Positions 44,937-55,617 of a DNA stretch of 64,000 bases are shown piece by piece. Each line of letters begins with the position of its first letter. Within the stretch, counting starts at the first letter, position 1. The position numbers and the translations under genes are program-made. The notes under the pieces are model-generated. The model was not told where the DNA came from. It worked only from the letters and a program-made list of their open reading frames with translations, and did no database searches. This DNA comes from Prevotella sp. (GTDB lineage Bacteria > Bacteroidota > Bacteroidia > Bacteroidales > Bacteroidaceae): positions 19,597 to 83,596 of the forward strand of contig JAFYZT010000055.1 in the NCBI GenBank assembly GCA_017548605.1. The letters are read 5' to 3'.

Positions 44937-46223
44937 TTAGTCCACCTTGATGTCCTTGTTCACATTTCTTGAGCCGATGAGGGCGTAGAAGAGGATATAG
45001 GCCAACATGCCGATAACCAGCCAGTAGCTGTTGATGATGCCGGCACTCTTGGCTATGCTCTCTTGGATGAGCGGCATGATGCCACCACCTACCACCATCG
45101 TCATGAAGAGACCCGAGGCGGCCTCGGTGTATTTGCCCAGGCCTTCAACGGAGAGGTTGAAGATGCCACCCCACATGATGGAAGTACACAAACCGCAGAT
45201 GGCGATGAGCACACTCTTTGTGGGAACGGGGTTATCGCTGATGAGCGATACGGTCATAGTGGAACTTTCCGGCATGAAGATGGCGATGACGAGCAGTGCA
45301 ATGGCCACCGATGATACGATGGTCAGCTGAGTGCGTGTTGATACCTTGCCAGAGATGAAGCTGGAGCAGAAACGACCCACCATCATCAAGAACCAGTAGG
45401 CAGCAGCATAGGCACCACCTACTACGGCAGCTCCTTCAAAACCAAGGTTGGTCAAGTAGAAATTCAGCTGCATGGGGATGCCGATTTCAATGCCCACGTA
45501 GAAGAAGATGGCAATGACGCCAAGCAGACAGTGGCGGAAAGCCAACGGGCTACGCTCGTATTTGGGTTGTACCTTACCCAGAGTGGGCTCGGGAATGTTC
45601 ACACGACTGATAATGACAAAGGAGATGGCGAAGACGGCCATGCCGATAAAGAGCAATGGCGACACGTCGCTCATGTGGGTGTCTTTCGTCACTGTACCCA
45701 CCAAGATACCTGTCAACAGTGGGGTCAGCGTTCCTGTCAATGAGTTCAGGGTACCGCCAATCTGTATAAGTTGGTTGCCTTTGTTACCGCCCCCTCCGAG
45801 CAGGTTCAGCATCGGGTTCACAACGGTGTTGAGCATACAGACACAGAAGCCGCAGATGAAGGCACCCAACAGGTAGATAATCAAGTTGAGCGTCACAGTA
45901 ACACCTTGGTATTCAAAGAGTCCTGTCTTCGCTCCGACCAAACTAGAGAGATACTGGAATGCCAATCCCACAATACCTACAATCAAGGCGATAAGGGCCG
46001 TTTTCTTGTAGCCGTATTTGATGAGCATCTTACCAGCGGGAATACCCATGAACAGGTAGGCGGCGAAGTTCATCAGGTTACCCCAGGCCTTGGCAAAGGG
46101 GAAGTGCTCGCCCCAGATGTTGCCAAAAGGAGCACCCATGTTGGTCACAAAACTGATCATCGCGAAGATGAAACACATGGTGATGATGGCAATGATCTTG
46201 CCATTGGTCTTGTTGCTTTCCAT
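44937..46223 (-). CDS. Major facilitator sugar transporter (FucP/GluP-type)
   Basis: A 428-residue MFS protein with about 12 membrane segments, of the fucose/glucose/galactose:H+ symporter group: FVTNMGAPFGNIWGE near helix 1, GAFICGFCVCMLNTVVNPML (helix 4-5), and a typical LMMVGRFCSSFISGKVS. It imports galactose or glucose with protons; galactose is favoured by the neighbouring galM and galK. The start MESNKTNGK is chosen because the longer frame would overlap the end of galM. It sits 31 nt after galM. Confidence 0.85.
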   Translation of the reverse strand: MESNKTNGKIIAIITMCFIFAMISFVTNMGAPFGNIWGEHFPFAKAWGNLMNFAAYLFMGIPAGKMLIKYGYKKTALIALIVGIVGLAFQYLSSLVGAKTGLFEYQGVTVTLNLIIYLLGAFICGFCVCMLNTVVNPMLNLLGGGGNKGNQLIQIGGTLNSLTGTLTPLLTGILVGTVTKDTHMSDVSPLLFIGMAVFAISFVIISRVNIPEPTLGKVQPKYERSPLAFRHCLLGVIAIFFYVGIEIGIPMQLNFYLTNLGFEGAAVVGGAYAAAYWFLMMVGRFCSSFISGKVSTRTQLTIVSSVAIALLVIAIFMPESSTMTVSLISDNPVPTKSVLIAICGLCTSIMWGGIFNLSVEGLGKYTEAASGLFMTMVVGGGIMPLIQESIAKSAGIINSYWLVIGMLAYILFYALIGSRNVNKDIKVD

Positions 46224-46254
46224 AATAGTTATAATACGTTTTGGTTTTCTAAAT

Positions 46255-47337
46255 TCACTGTTGGACACCGAATTTATAGATGGTTTTCTGCTTGTATTGC
46301 TGTCCGGGTTTCAGCACCACGGAAGGGAAATACGGACGGTTCGGGCTGTCGGGGAAGTGCTGTGCCTCAAAGCATACCGCACTGCGGCGTGGGAACGTGG
46401 CACCATGTTGTCCTTTGTAACCTGTGGCCCAGTTGTCGGTGTAAACTTGCACACCCGGCTCGGTGGTGAACACATCCATCGTGCGGCCGCTCTTCGGCTC
46501 GTGGATGCGGGCGGCGAAACTCAACTCTCCTTCTTCGTGTTTGTTCAGCACAAAACAGTGGTCGTAGCCTGAGCCGTTGCGTATCTGCTCGTTGTCGGCA
46601 TCGATATCTTGACCGAAAGTTTTGGGCTTACGGAAATCAAAGGGAGTGCCTTCCACGAAACGTATCTCACCCGTGGGGATGCATGTCTCGTCAATGGGCA
46701 AATAGAAGTCGGCGTTGATTTCACATTCCAGGTCGTCGATGGTGGGTGTGGGGTCGGCAATGCCGGCCAGTGAGAAAAAGCCGTGGTTGGTCAGGTTGAT
46801 AATAGTTTTCTTATTGGTGGTGGCCATGTATTCAATGACCAGTTCGTTCTCGTTGGTGAAAGTGTAAACAACGGTCACTTTCACTTCGCCGGTGTAACCT
46901 TCTTCACCATAGGCGGAAATAAGATTGAGAACCAAAGTGCTGTCATTCATCTGCAAGGCATCCCAAACACGAGCGTGAAAACCTTTGGGACCGCCGTGAA
47001 GGGCATTGGGGCCGTTGTTGATGGCCAGTTGGTACTCCTTGCCTTTTAATTGGAACTTACCGCGGCAGATGCGGTTGCCGAAACGGCCTATGAGCGTGCT
47101 GAGGTAAGGTTCGGGAGAATTAATCACATCCTGAATGTTGTCGTGTCCTTGCACCACATTGGCATGTTTGCCGTCGCGGTCGGGAACCATAATGGCTACG
47201 AGTGCACCGCCGTAATTGGTGATGGCCACCTCGTTGCCTGCATTGTTTCTCAGGAAATACAAATCTGTTTGTTTACCGTTGATAGTGGTCTGGAAGTCCT
47301 CTCTACGCAGACCACTCAAATTTTCTGTTTCCATCAT
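46255..47337 (-). CDS. galM: Aldose 1-epimerase (galactose mutarotase), cytosolic form
   Basis: A 360-residue mutarotase without a signal peptide. Motifs: NYGGALVAIMVPDRDG, GRFGNRICRGK, NNGPNALHGG, the catalytic His in TNHGFFSLAG, and Glu in VCFEAQHFPDSPN. It speeds conversion of beta- to alpha-galactose for galactokinase. It heads the galM - MFS transporter - galK unit. The paralogue at 42284 is a lipoprotein, so the two act in different compartments. Confidence 0.93.
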   Translation of the reverse strand: MMETENLSGLRREDFQTTINGKQTDLYFLRNNAGNEVAITNYGGALVAIMVPDRDGKHANVVQGHDNIQDVINSPEPYLSTLIGRFGNRICRGKFQLKGKEYQLAINNGPNALHGGPKGFHARVWDALQMNDSTLVLNLISAYGEEGYTGEVKVTVVYTFTNENELVIEYMATTNKKTIINLTNHGFFSLAGIADPTPTIDDLECEINADFYLPIDETCIPTGEIRFVEGTPFDFRKPKTFGQDIDADNEQIRNGSGYDHCFVLNKHEEGELSFAARIHEPKSGRTMDVFTTEPGVQVYTDNWATGYKGQHGATFPRRSAVCFEAQHFPDSPNRPYFPSVVLKPGQQYKQKTIYKFGVQQ

Positions 47338-47351
47338 ATCGACTTGTTTTT

Positions 47352-47382
47352 AGTTACTATTTATGTAGTGTGCAAAGTAACT
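47352..47382 (-). promoter_or_regulatory. Inverted repeat in the galM promoter region
   Basis: AGTTACT-N17-AGTAACT surrounds a weak TTACTTTG box on the minus strand, 15-45 nt upstream of galM. Candidate operator; the regulator is unknown. Confidence 0.35.
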
Positions 47383-47504
47383 GAAAAAAAACGACAATGA
47401 CGAATGAAACGAGGAAAATGAACGAAAAGAAAAAGTTAAAAAGGGTTAAGGTGTTTTTTGTTTATAGGTAATTCTTGGTTGTCCTAAGTAATCTGTAGGT
47501 AATT

Positions 47505-48815
47505 TTATGCTATCTCCAGCAAATCGGCAACCACATAGCTGCTTCCGCCTACGAAGATGAAGTCGTTGGATGTGGCATCGGCCAGCGCAGCATGGTAGGC
47601 ATAGGCAACGGTAGGGTAGTGCTGTCCGTGCAACCCGTGTGAGACTGCTTTCTCTGCTACAGTAGTTGCTGGGATGGCGCGGTGGGTGGTGGCTTGTGTG
47701 AAATAATAGACGGCTTCTTTGGGTAGCATGCCCAGCACGGTGTCGATATCCTTGTCGTCAACCATGCCAAATACGATACGCATGGTGTCGCATTGCTGGC
47801 GCTTGAGCTGTGCACTGACGTATTGCCACCCGCCCACATTGTGACCGGTGTCGCAGATGACGGTGGGTTGTTCGCGTAAACGCTGCCAGCGTCCCACTAA
47901 TCCGGTCATCTCACAAACATGTGCAAAGCCTTCGCGTATATCTTCCAATCCGTTAATCCATCCTTCCTGTTGCAGTAACTCACAAGCCCAGAGGATGGTG
48001 TTGGCATTTTTCTCTTGATAGTCGCCGCGCAGTTCATAGGCCACCCTGTTTTCTCCATATCGTTGTCCATCGCTCACTTTGAGATTCACCACATAAGCCG
48101 GAGTATCGGTATCTTTGCCCAGGTTGCCTGCCACTATCTTGTCGTCTTCGGCGAAGATGATAGGTGCCCGTCGCTCAAATGCTGTACGTGCAAAGACGGG
48201 ACGGGTATGTTCGTCTGCTTCGCCGATAATCACGGGCACTCCTTCTTTGATGATGCCTGCTTTTTCGGTGGCTATCAATTCAAGGGTGTGGCCCAGGAAC
48301 TGGGTGTGGTCGAATGAAATGTTGGTGACGACGGAGAGGATGGGAGTGATGATGTTGGTGCTGTCGAGACGACCACCCAGCCCCACTTCTACCACGGCAA
48401 TATCTACCTCTTGCTGAGCGAAATACCAGAATGCCATGGCGGTGGTCAGTTCGAAGAACGAAGGATGCAGGGGCTCAAAAAAAGAACGATGTTGAGCCAC
48501 GAAATCAATGACCTCCTGTTTGCCAATCGTTTTGCCATTCACTCGGATACGCTCGCGGAAATCTACGAGATGAGGGGAAGTGAACAGACCTACACGATGT
48601 CCTGCTGCCTGAAGGATGGCTGCCAGGGTATGTGCCACGCTCCCCTTACCATTGGTGCCTCCCACGTGGATAGTCTTGAACTGTCGGTGCGGATGACCTA
48701 GATGGGAGTCCAATGCCATAGTTGTATCAAGCCCGGGCTTGTAAGCCGAAGCACCTACTTTTTCGAACACAGGTGTGCTCTTGAACAAGTATTCTATGGT
48801 CTCCTGGTATGTCAT
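47505..48815 (-). CDS. folC: Bifunctional folylpolyglutamate / dihydrofolate synthase
   Basis: A 436-residue Mur-ligase-family enzyme: ATP loop VGGTNGKGSVAHTLAAIL, FTSPHLVDFRERIRVNG, VEVGLGGRLDSTNI and SFDHTQFLGHTLELIATEKAGI, followed by the C-terminal domain with DTGHNVGGW. It adds glutamates to folates and joins dihydropteroate to glutamate. The start is MTYQETIEYLF; the seven extra codons upstream read spacer sequence. It follows dnaJ on the same strand. Confidence 0.92.
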   Translation of the reverse strand: MTYQETIEYLFKSTPVFEKVGASAYKPGLDTTMALDSHLGHPHRQFKTIHVGGTNGKGSVAHTLAAILQAAGHRVGLFTSPHLVDFRERIRVNGKTIGKQEVIDFVAQHRSFFEPLHPSFFELTTAMAFWYFAQQEVDIAVVEVGLGGRLDSTNIITPILSVVTNISFDHTQFLGHTLELIATEKAGIIKEGVPVIIGEADEHTRPVFARTAFERRAPIIFAEDDKIVAGNLGKDTDTPAYVVNLKVSDGQRYGENRVAYELRGDYQEKNANTILWACELLQQEGWINGLEDIREGFAHVCEMTGLVGRWQRLREQPTVICDTGHNVGGWQYVSAQLKRQQCDTMRIVFGMVDDKDIDTVLGMLPKEAVYYFTQATTHRAIPATTVAEKAVSHGLHGQHYPTVAYAYHAALADATSNDFIFVGGSSYVVADLLEIA

Positions 48816-48850
48816 ATAATAAGGGGAGAGCAGCAAGAGAATCGTTTCTC

Positions 48851-48876
48851 ACCTCTCACTTCTCACCACTCACTAC
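48851..48876. repeat. CTCACCTCTCACTTCTCACC phrase after dnaJ
   Basis: Near-tandem TCTCACC/TCTCACT units lie between the dnaJ stop and folC. They are purine-rich in the mRNA sense, like the blocks after araR and the symporter gene. Confidence 0.65.
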
Positions 48877-48879
48877 CTT

Positions 48880-50034
48880 TTAATTGAAATAATTTCTGAA
48901 TTTCTGGAAGATGGTCTGTTTGGTCTTGGCATCGCCCTTGAAATTGTCGCTGTCTTTCAACCGTTCCATCATTTCGCGCTCCTCGCGACTGAGGGTCTTG
49001 GGCACATACACACTCACGTTCACCACCAGATCGCCATAGCCGCTGCCGTAACCTTGCACGGCGGGCAATCCTTTGCCGCGCAGTCGCAGCGTCTTGCCCG
49101 GTTGGGTGCCTGGCTCAATCTTGATTTTCAGTTTAGTGCCCTCGATGGTTGGTATGCGCACATCACCGCCCAAAGCCGCAGTGGGGAAGTCGAGCAAAAG
49201 GTTGTAAATCAGGTCTTGTCCGTCGCGGATGAATGTGTCGTTCTCTTCCTCTTCGATATATACTTGAATGTCGCCGGGAATACCATTGTGGCGACCGGCA
49301 TTACCCTTGCCGCTCACAGTGAACACCATACCGTCGCCCACGCCCTTGGGGATGTTGATTTCGACCACTTCCTCTCCTTTCACCACACCGCTACCGCCAC
49401 ATTCAACGCAACGGTTCTTGATGACGGTGCCTTCGCCGCCACAAGTACGGCAAGGAGCCTGTGTCTGCATCATACCGAACATGGTCTGTTTAGTGCGTAT
49501 TTCCACACCGTTGCCATGACAGGTGGGACAGGTCTCCGATCCGCTGCCGCCCTCGGCACCGCTGCCTTGGCAATGGGAACAGGTGATGTCTTTGCGTACC
49601 TTGAATTTCTTGGTGCAACCGGCAGCCACCTCTTGCAGCGACAAGCGCACTTTTAGCCTGAGGTCGCTACCTTGATGACGTGCCGTTTGACGGCTGCCTC
49701 CACCGAAGCCACCGAAACCTCCGAATCCGCTGCCGCCGAACACACTGCCGAACATCGAGAAAATGTCGTCCATGGTGAATCCGCCACCACCGCTGAAACC
49801 GCCCATGCCTTGCAGTCCTTCAAAACCGAACTGGTCATATTGCTGGCGCTTCTGTGGGTCGTGCAGAACATCGTAAGCCTCAGCCGCTTCCTTGAATTTC
49901 TCTTCGGCGTTTTTGTCGCCGGGGTTACGGTCGGGGTGGTATTGGATGGCTATCTTGCGATAGGCTTTTTTGATATCATCTTCAGAGGCATTCTTGTCTA
50001 CACCAAGCACCTCGTAATAGTCACGTTTTGCCAC
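48880..50034 (-). CDS. dnaJ: Chaperone DnaJ (Hsp40)
   Basis: A 384-residue type I DnaJ: J domain with YHPDRNPG (residues 32-39), a Gly/Phe linker ([21 protein letters not shown]), a zinc domain with four CxxCxGxG-type motifs ([32 protein letters not shown]), and the C-terminal substrate-binding domains. It delivers clients to DnaK and stimulates its ATPase. It follows grpE after 124 nt. dnaK is not in the window. Confidence 0.97.
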   Translation of the reverse strand: MAKRDYYEVLGVDKNASEDDIKKAYRKIAIQYHPDRNPGDKNAEEKFKEAAEAYDVLHDPQKRQQYDQFGFEGLQGMGGFSGGGGFTMDDIFSMFGSVFGGSGFGGFGGFGGGSRQTARHQGSDLRLKVRLSLQEVAAGCTKKFKVRKDITCSHCQGSGAEGGSGSETCPTCHGNGVEIRTKQTMFGMMQTQAPCRTCGGEGTVIKNRCVECGGSGVVKGEEVVEINIPKGVGDGMVFTVSGKGNAGRHNGIPGDIQVYIEEEENDTFIRDGQDLIYNLLLDFPTAALGGDVRIPTIEGTKLKIKIEPGTQPGKTLRLRGKGLPAVQGYGSGYGDLVVNVSVYVPKTLSREEREMMERLKDSDNFKGDAKTKQTIFQKFRNYFN

Positions 50035-50089
50035 TATCTTATATAATGTTTAGTGTTGAGTGTTAAGTGTTCCGACGGATGAACCATTG

Positions 50090-50156
50090 TTCACTATTCA
50101 CTCCTCATTTTTACTTTTTTACCCTTCTTACCCTTTTACTTTTTTACCCTTTTACC
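50090..50156. repeat. TTTTTACCCTTTTACC phrase between grpE and dnaJ
   Basis: Near-tandem TTTTTTACCC and TTTTACC units lie directly after the grpE stop. The complement GGTAAAAGGGTAAAAAAG is the wording found inside the dispersed element at 10590-10655 and 61185-61205. Confidence 0.7.
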
Positions 50157-50158
50157 TT

Positions 50159-50767
50159 TCATTGTCCCACTGCCACTTTGGCATAGCGGATTACTTTGTC
50201 GTTGAGCGTGTAACCCGTCTCCACACAGTCGATTACCTTACCTTTCTTGTCATCTCCCATACCGGGCACCATAGCCACGGCGTTGTGATAGGTGGTGTCA
50301 AAATCTTTGTCTTGCGTATCGATAGGTTTAACGCCCATACCCTCAAGCACTTTGAGGAATTTCTTGTAAATCAGTTCCATGCCCTCTTTCAATGTCGCGG
50401 CATCGTCGGTTTTCTCGGCATTGGCCAAAGCGCGTTCCATATCGTCGATAACGGGCAGGATAGCAGTGACAGCCTTTTCTGAGCCATTGAGAATCAGTTC
50501 GGCTTTCTCCTTGATAGTGCGTTTACGGAAATTCTCAAACTCTGCCGACTTATAGTAGAATTTCTTCTCCCACTCAGCGGCTTCGGCCATGGCCTTAGCC
50601 AGTGGGTCGGCTTCATCGGCCACTTCTTCCTCAGCGGCTACTTCGGGCTGCTCTTCCGCCATCTCTTCCAGGTTGGTCTCCTCGTCTTGCGTTTCTTTGT
50701 TTTCGCAATCTTGGCTTTCAGCCTGCTCCTCTCTTATCTCTTCTTGTTCTTTCTCTTTTTCTTCCAT
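50159..50767 (-). CDS. grpE: Nucleotide exchange factor GrpE
   Basis: A 202-residue GrpE: an acidic, Gln/Glu-rich N-terminal tail (about 1-55), a long dimerising coiled coil (about 60-120, EWEKKFYYKSAEFENFRKRT) and a C-terminal beta domain with GVKPIDTQDKDFDTTYHNAV. It releases ADP from DnaK. The acidic tail is longer than in E. coli but common in Bacteroidota. It lies upstream of dnaJ on the same strand. Confidence 0.95.
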   Translation of the reverse strand: MEEKEKEQEEIREEQAESQDCENKETQDEETNLEEMAEEQPEVAAEEEVADEADPLAKAMAEAAEWEKKFYYKSAEFENFRKRTIKEKAELILNGSEKAVTAILPVIDDMERALANAEKTDDAATLKEGMELIYKKFLKVLEGMGVKPIDTQDKDFDTTYHNAVAMVPGMGDDKKGKVIDCVETGYTLNDKVIRYAKVAVGQ

Positions 50768-50822
50768 GATGTTTGTGTTTTTTATTGTCTACCCTTCCAA
50801 CAGCAAAAACCTTGCCAAACTT

Positions 50823-52448
<1,626 letters not shown>

Positions 52449-52467
52449 TTATTATTATTTTCGGGTG

Positions 52468-52507
52468 CAAAGGTAGTGCTTTTTTCCCGATTTTTAATGT
52501 ATCTTTG
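52468..52507. promoter_or_regulatory. Divergent promoters of the ABC-F gene and the pseudouridine synthase gene
   Basis: Minus-strand TACCTTTG (52475-52468) and plus-strand TATCTTTG (52500-52507) are exact -7 boxes whose upstream parts overlap within about 25 bp, so polymerases could compete. Confidence 0.65.
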
Positions 52508-52528
52508 CAACCAAAATACGATTGTACG

Positions 52529-53416
52529 ATGAATTATGTAAATCATAAGGGCGAATATGACCATTATACCGTGGAGCAGGATGCACCGTTGCTCTCTTGG
52601 TTGCTTGACCATGTAAAGGGACAGAGCAAGAGTAAGGTGAAAGCTACCCTGCAGGGCCGTGGCATCAAGGTTGATGGCAAGGTGGTGACGCAGTTTGACT
52701 ACCCCCTGAAGGCGGGTATGAAGATTGCGGTGAGTAAGACGAAGCGCAACGACATTTTCAAAAGCCGCTATGTGAAGATTGTCTATGAAGACCGCTATTT
52801 GGTGGTAGTGGAGAAAAATGTGGGTATTCTGTCGATGGCTGCAGGTCATTCGTCGTTGAACGTGAAGTCGGTGCTTGATGACTACTTCAAAAAATCGCGT
52901 CAGAAATGCACGGCTCATGTGGTGCACCGCCTCGACCGTGATACGTCTGGACTGATGATTTATGCCAAGGATATGCAGACGGAACAGATTCTGGAGCATG
53001 AGTGGCATAACCTGGTGTACGATCGCCGTTATGTGGCCGTGGTGTCGGGCGAAATGGAGGAAGACGGTGGAACCATCGCCAATTGGCTGAAAGACAACAA
53101 AGCGTATGTCACCTATTCATCACCAGTGGACAATGGTGGGAAATATGCAGTCACTCATTTCCACACCCTTCAGCGCACCACCGACCATTCCCTGGTGGAG
53201 TTTAGTCTGGAGACAGGCCGTAAGAACCAGATACGCGTACATACCGCCGACATGGGCCATCCCGTGTGTGGTGACTTTAAATACGGCAATGGCGACGACC
53301 CGTTGCATCGGCTCTGTCTTCATGCTTATATCCTCTGTTTTTATCATCCCGTGACGCACGAGCGTATGCAGTTCGAGTCGCTCATCCCCACCTCATTTCG
53401 ATCGCTGTTCAAATGA
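52529..53416 (+). CDS. RluA-family pseudouridine synthase
   Basis: A 295-residue protein: an N-terminal S4-like RNA-binding region (SKVKATLQGRGIKVDGKVV) and a catalytic domain with the RluA signature HVVHRLDRDTSGLM, where the Asp is the catalytic nucleophile, then ETGRKNQIRVHTADMGHPV. It converts uridine to pseudouridine in rRNA or tRNA; the exact site cannot be told. The start is the first ATG after the promoter; a TTG eight codons upstream lies inside the -7 box. Confidence 0.9.
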   Translation: MNYVNHKGEYDHYTVEQDAPLLSWLLDHVKGQSKSKVKATLQGRGIKVDGKVVTQFDYPLKAGMKIAVSKTKRNDIFKSRYVKIVYEDRYLVVVEKNVGILSMAAGHSSLNVKSVLDDYFKKSRQKCTAHVVHRLDRDTSGLMIYAKDMQTEQILEHEWHNLVYDRRYVAVVSGEMEEDGGTIANWLKDNKAYVTYSSPVDNGGKYAVTHFHTLQRTTDHSLVEFSLETGRKNQIRVHTADMGHPVCGDFKYGNGDDPLHRLCLHAYILCFYHPVTHERMQFESLIPTSFRSLFK

Positions 53417-53456
53417 TTGAAGGATAAAAAGGTAAATAAGTAAAAATCAATATAAA

Positions 53457-53705
53457 ATGGATCAAAACCTCACTTATATTATCGCGTGCATTGTAGTGCT
53501 CGCGTTGGCTTTCTTCTTCGTCAAGAAGATAGCAAGTTGTCTCATCAAATCGGTCATCATGTTGTTGCTAGCAGGGGCCATGGCATTCATCTATTTCAAC
53601 TACATCAAACAATATGATGAGGGCGAGGAAAAACCTCAGATTATCCAGCAGATGGATCAGAAGATGCATGACCAGATAGACAAGATGAAGCAGCACAAGA
53701 ATTAA
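53457..53705 (+). CDS. Small membrane protein of unknown function
   Basis: An 82-residue protein with two hydrophobic segments (about 6-24 and 30-47) and a charged, helical C-terminal tail rich in Gln, Lys and Met (IQQMDQKMHDQIDKMKQHK). No family is recognised. It lies 40 nt after the pseudouridine synthase gene; the gap is a GTAAATAAGTAAAAATC phrase. Probably cotranscribed. Confidence 0.65.
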   Translation: MDQNLTYIIACIVVLALAFFFVKKIASCLIKSVIMLLLAGAMAFIYFNYIKQYDEGEEKPQIIQQMDQKMHDQIDKMKQHKN

Positions 53706-53932
53706 GAGTTTGTTAAGAATTTAGAAGTTAAGAAGTTAAGGAGTTAAGTAGTTAAGCCATTACCCCGTTGGCTATTGTCCAAACTCCCAAACTCCTAAAC
53801 TCCCAAACTCCAAGTCATTCGACATTCAACACCCTGTTAATCGCGAAGCGACAATTCAACATTCAAAACTCAACATTCAAAATTCCCCTCTGGTATTGTC
53901 CAAACTCCCAAACTCCTAAACTCCCCCAAAAT
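53706..53932. repeat. Spacer made of AACTCC and ATTCAACATTCAAAA phrases
   Basis: Order: GAAGTTAAGAAGTTAAGGAG units; GTTGGCTATTGTCC then AACTCCC/AACTCCTA units (53775-53812); CGACATTCAACA...ATTCAACATTCAAAA units; then a second GGTATTGTCC plus AACTCCC/AACTCCTA block (53891-53927). Thus a compound phrase (TATTGTCCAAACTCCCAAAC) occurs twice about 120 bp apart. Confidence 0.8.
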
Positions 53933-54553
53933 ATGCCCCCGAATCACGTTAGTTTAGACCTGATGGAATATGTGGAGCAGCAAGTGCTGCCCCGATATGC
54001 CGTGTTCGACAAGGCGCACGACCTTACGCACGTCACGCGGGTGATACGTCGCTCATTGGAACTGGCGAATCAGATGGGTGCTGACATTGATATGTCGTAT
54101 GCCATTGCTGCTTACCATGACCTCGGACTGGAAGGACCGAGGGCCATCCACCATGTCACCAGTGGCAAGATACTGATGGCCGACACGAAGTTGCGCAAAT
54201 GGTTCACTCCCACCCAACTGAATATGATGAAGGAGGCAGTGGAGGACCACCGCGCCTCGGCGGCAAAGGCTCCACGAAGCATCTACGGCAAGATAGTGGC
54301 GGAGGCAGATCGTGATCTGGAGCCAGATACTGTGATTCAGCGGACCATCGATTTCGGAAGAGCGCAGCATCCCGAGTACGACAAGGAGCAACACTGGCAA
54401 CGGTTCATGGAACACATGCAAAACAAATATTCGTCGCACGGATATATCCGTCTGTGGATTCCAGGTTCAAAAAATGAACAGTATCTCAAGGAGTTGCGCG
54501 AACTGATTGACCACCCCGAACAGATGCGCATACGGTTTGATAAATTGTTTTAA
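53933..54553 (+). CDS. HD-domain phosphohydrolase
   Basis: A 206-residue HD-superfamily protein. Metal ligands: His in KAHDLTHVTRV (about residues 25-35), the HD pair in AAYHDLGLEG (about 58-67) and Asp in VAEADRDLEP (about 122-131). Such proteins hydrolyse nucleotides or related phosphate compounds; the substrate is unknown. The longest frame would add 55 residues that are pure translation of phrase repeat, so MPPNHVSLDL is taken as the start. Confidence 0.82.
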   Translation: MPPNHVSLDLMEYVEQQVLPRYAVFDKAHDLTHVTRVIRRSLELANQMGADIDMSYAIAAYHDLGLEGPRAIHHVTSGKILMADTKLRKWFTPTQLNMMKEAVEDHRASAAKAPRSIYGKIVAEADRDLEPDTVIQRTIDFGRAQHPEYDKEQHWQRFMEHMQNKYSSHGYIRLWIPGSKNEQYLKELRELIDHPEQMRIRFDKLF

Positions 54554-54633
54554 TGGCTCTCCTAACTACCCAGGGGAGAAAAAGTACATTTCTAACTCCA
54601 TGGGGGTAAATCAATGCTCTGTAGGGTATTTAC

Positions 54634-54665
54634 GCCCTCCCCTCGGGGAGGGATGGGGTGGGGGC
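54634..54665. repeat. CCCTCCCCTCGGGGAGGG phrase before menA
   Basis: A self-complementary block (CCCTCCCC-TCG-GGGAGGG) followed by ATGGGGTGGGGGC, 17 nt before the menA start. Similar wording is found at 21681 and in the araD-araA spacer. It could form a strong hairpin. Confidence 0.65.
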
Positions 54666-54681
54666 TTCTATTATTATATTA

Positions 54682-55593
54682 ATGTCTAATCAAATCAAAA
54701 CCAATTCCCCTCGTGCTTGGTTGTTGGCAGCCCGGCCGAAGACACTTACAGGTGCTGCCGTGCCTGTAATGATAGGATTGTCGTTGGCTTTCGCTGATGG
54801 TGGTTGGCAGCGGTTTTTGGTCGTGCCGGCATTGTTGTGTCTCCTTTTTGCCTTCGTCATGCAGATTGATGCCAATTTCGTCAACGATTATTTCGATTTT
54901 AAAAAAGGTGACGACGACGAGCACCGTCTGGGTCCGCGACGAGCCTGTGCCCAAGGCTGGGTGACTTCACAAGGCATGGTAGTGGCCATAGCCATCACTA
55001 CGGTGTTGGCGGGTCTTATCGGATTGCCGCTCATCTTTTGGGGCGGTTGGGAGATGGTGTTGGTAGGTGTCTGTTGTGTGGTGTTCTGCTTTCTTTATAC
55101 TACTCACCTTTCGCGATGGGGAATGGGCGATTTGCTGGTCTTGCTCTTCTTCGGTCTGGTTCCCGTTTGCGCCACTTATTACATCCAGCGACATACGCTT
55201 ACCACGGAAGTGTTGTTGTCTTCGTTGGCTTGTGGAATGGTTGTCGATACCCTGCTCATGGTGAACAATTACCGCGACCGCGAGGGTGACCGCCGTCATG
55301 GCAAGCGTACATTGGTAGTGCTGATAGGTGAGAAGGCATCAGAACTGCTTTATCTGAGTTTAGGACTTGCGGCATGTCTCATCGGTCTGGTTTTCCTTTT
55401 TCCCGGGCGTTACTGTACCTTTATCCTGCCATTCATCTATCTGGCTCTCCATGGCCACACTTACCGGCAGATGAAGACCATCAAACAAGGGAAGGCCCTC
55501 AACCAGATTCTGGGATTGACGGCCCGTAACATCTTCATCTATGGCCTGTTGTTCACAATAGGTGTGTTGCTCGATGTGGCTTTTATAAAATGA
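54682..55593 (+). CDS. menA: 1,4-dihydroxy-2-naphthoate polyprenyltransferase
   Basis: A 303-residue UbiA-family prenyltransferase with about eight membrane segments. First Asp-rich motif NDYFDFKKGDDDEH (about 70-83), second motif NNYRDREGDRRHGKRT (about 195-210). The RAWLLAARPKTLTGAAVPV N terminus is typical of MenA. It attaches the isoprenoid tail in menaquinone synthesis in the inner membrane. No other men genes are in view. Confidence 0.92.
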   Translation: MSNQIKTNSPRAWLLAARPKTLTGAAVPVMIGLSLAFADGGWQRFLVVPALLCLLFAFVMQIDANFVNDYFDFKKGDDDEHRLGPRRACAQGWVTSQGMVVAIAITTVLAGLIGLPLIFWGGWEMVLVGVCCVVFCFLYTTHLSRWGMGDLLVLLFFGLVPVCATYYIQRHTLTTEVLLSSLACGMVVDTLLMVNNYRDREGDRRHGKRTLVVLIGEKASELLYLSLGLAACLIGLVFLFPGRYCTFILPFIYLALHGHTYRQMKTIKQGKALNQILGLTARNIFIYGLLFTIGVLLDVAFIK

Positions 55594-55617
55594 GACCGAA
55601 TCTCACGATTCAGTCTC
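55592..55617 (+). terminator. Hairpin overlapping the menA stop codon
   Basis: GAGACcGAATC-TCAC-GATTCaGTCTC: two 5-bp helices with one internal mismatch. It begins within the stop codon. No strong T-run follows. Confidence 0.6.

Noticed and set aside
53768-53932. N-terminal 55-residue extension of the HD protein
   Set aside because: It translates the AACTCC/ATTCAACA spacer phrases and has no conserved sequence; the ATG at 53933 gives a normal HD protein.
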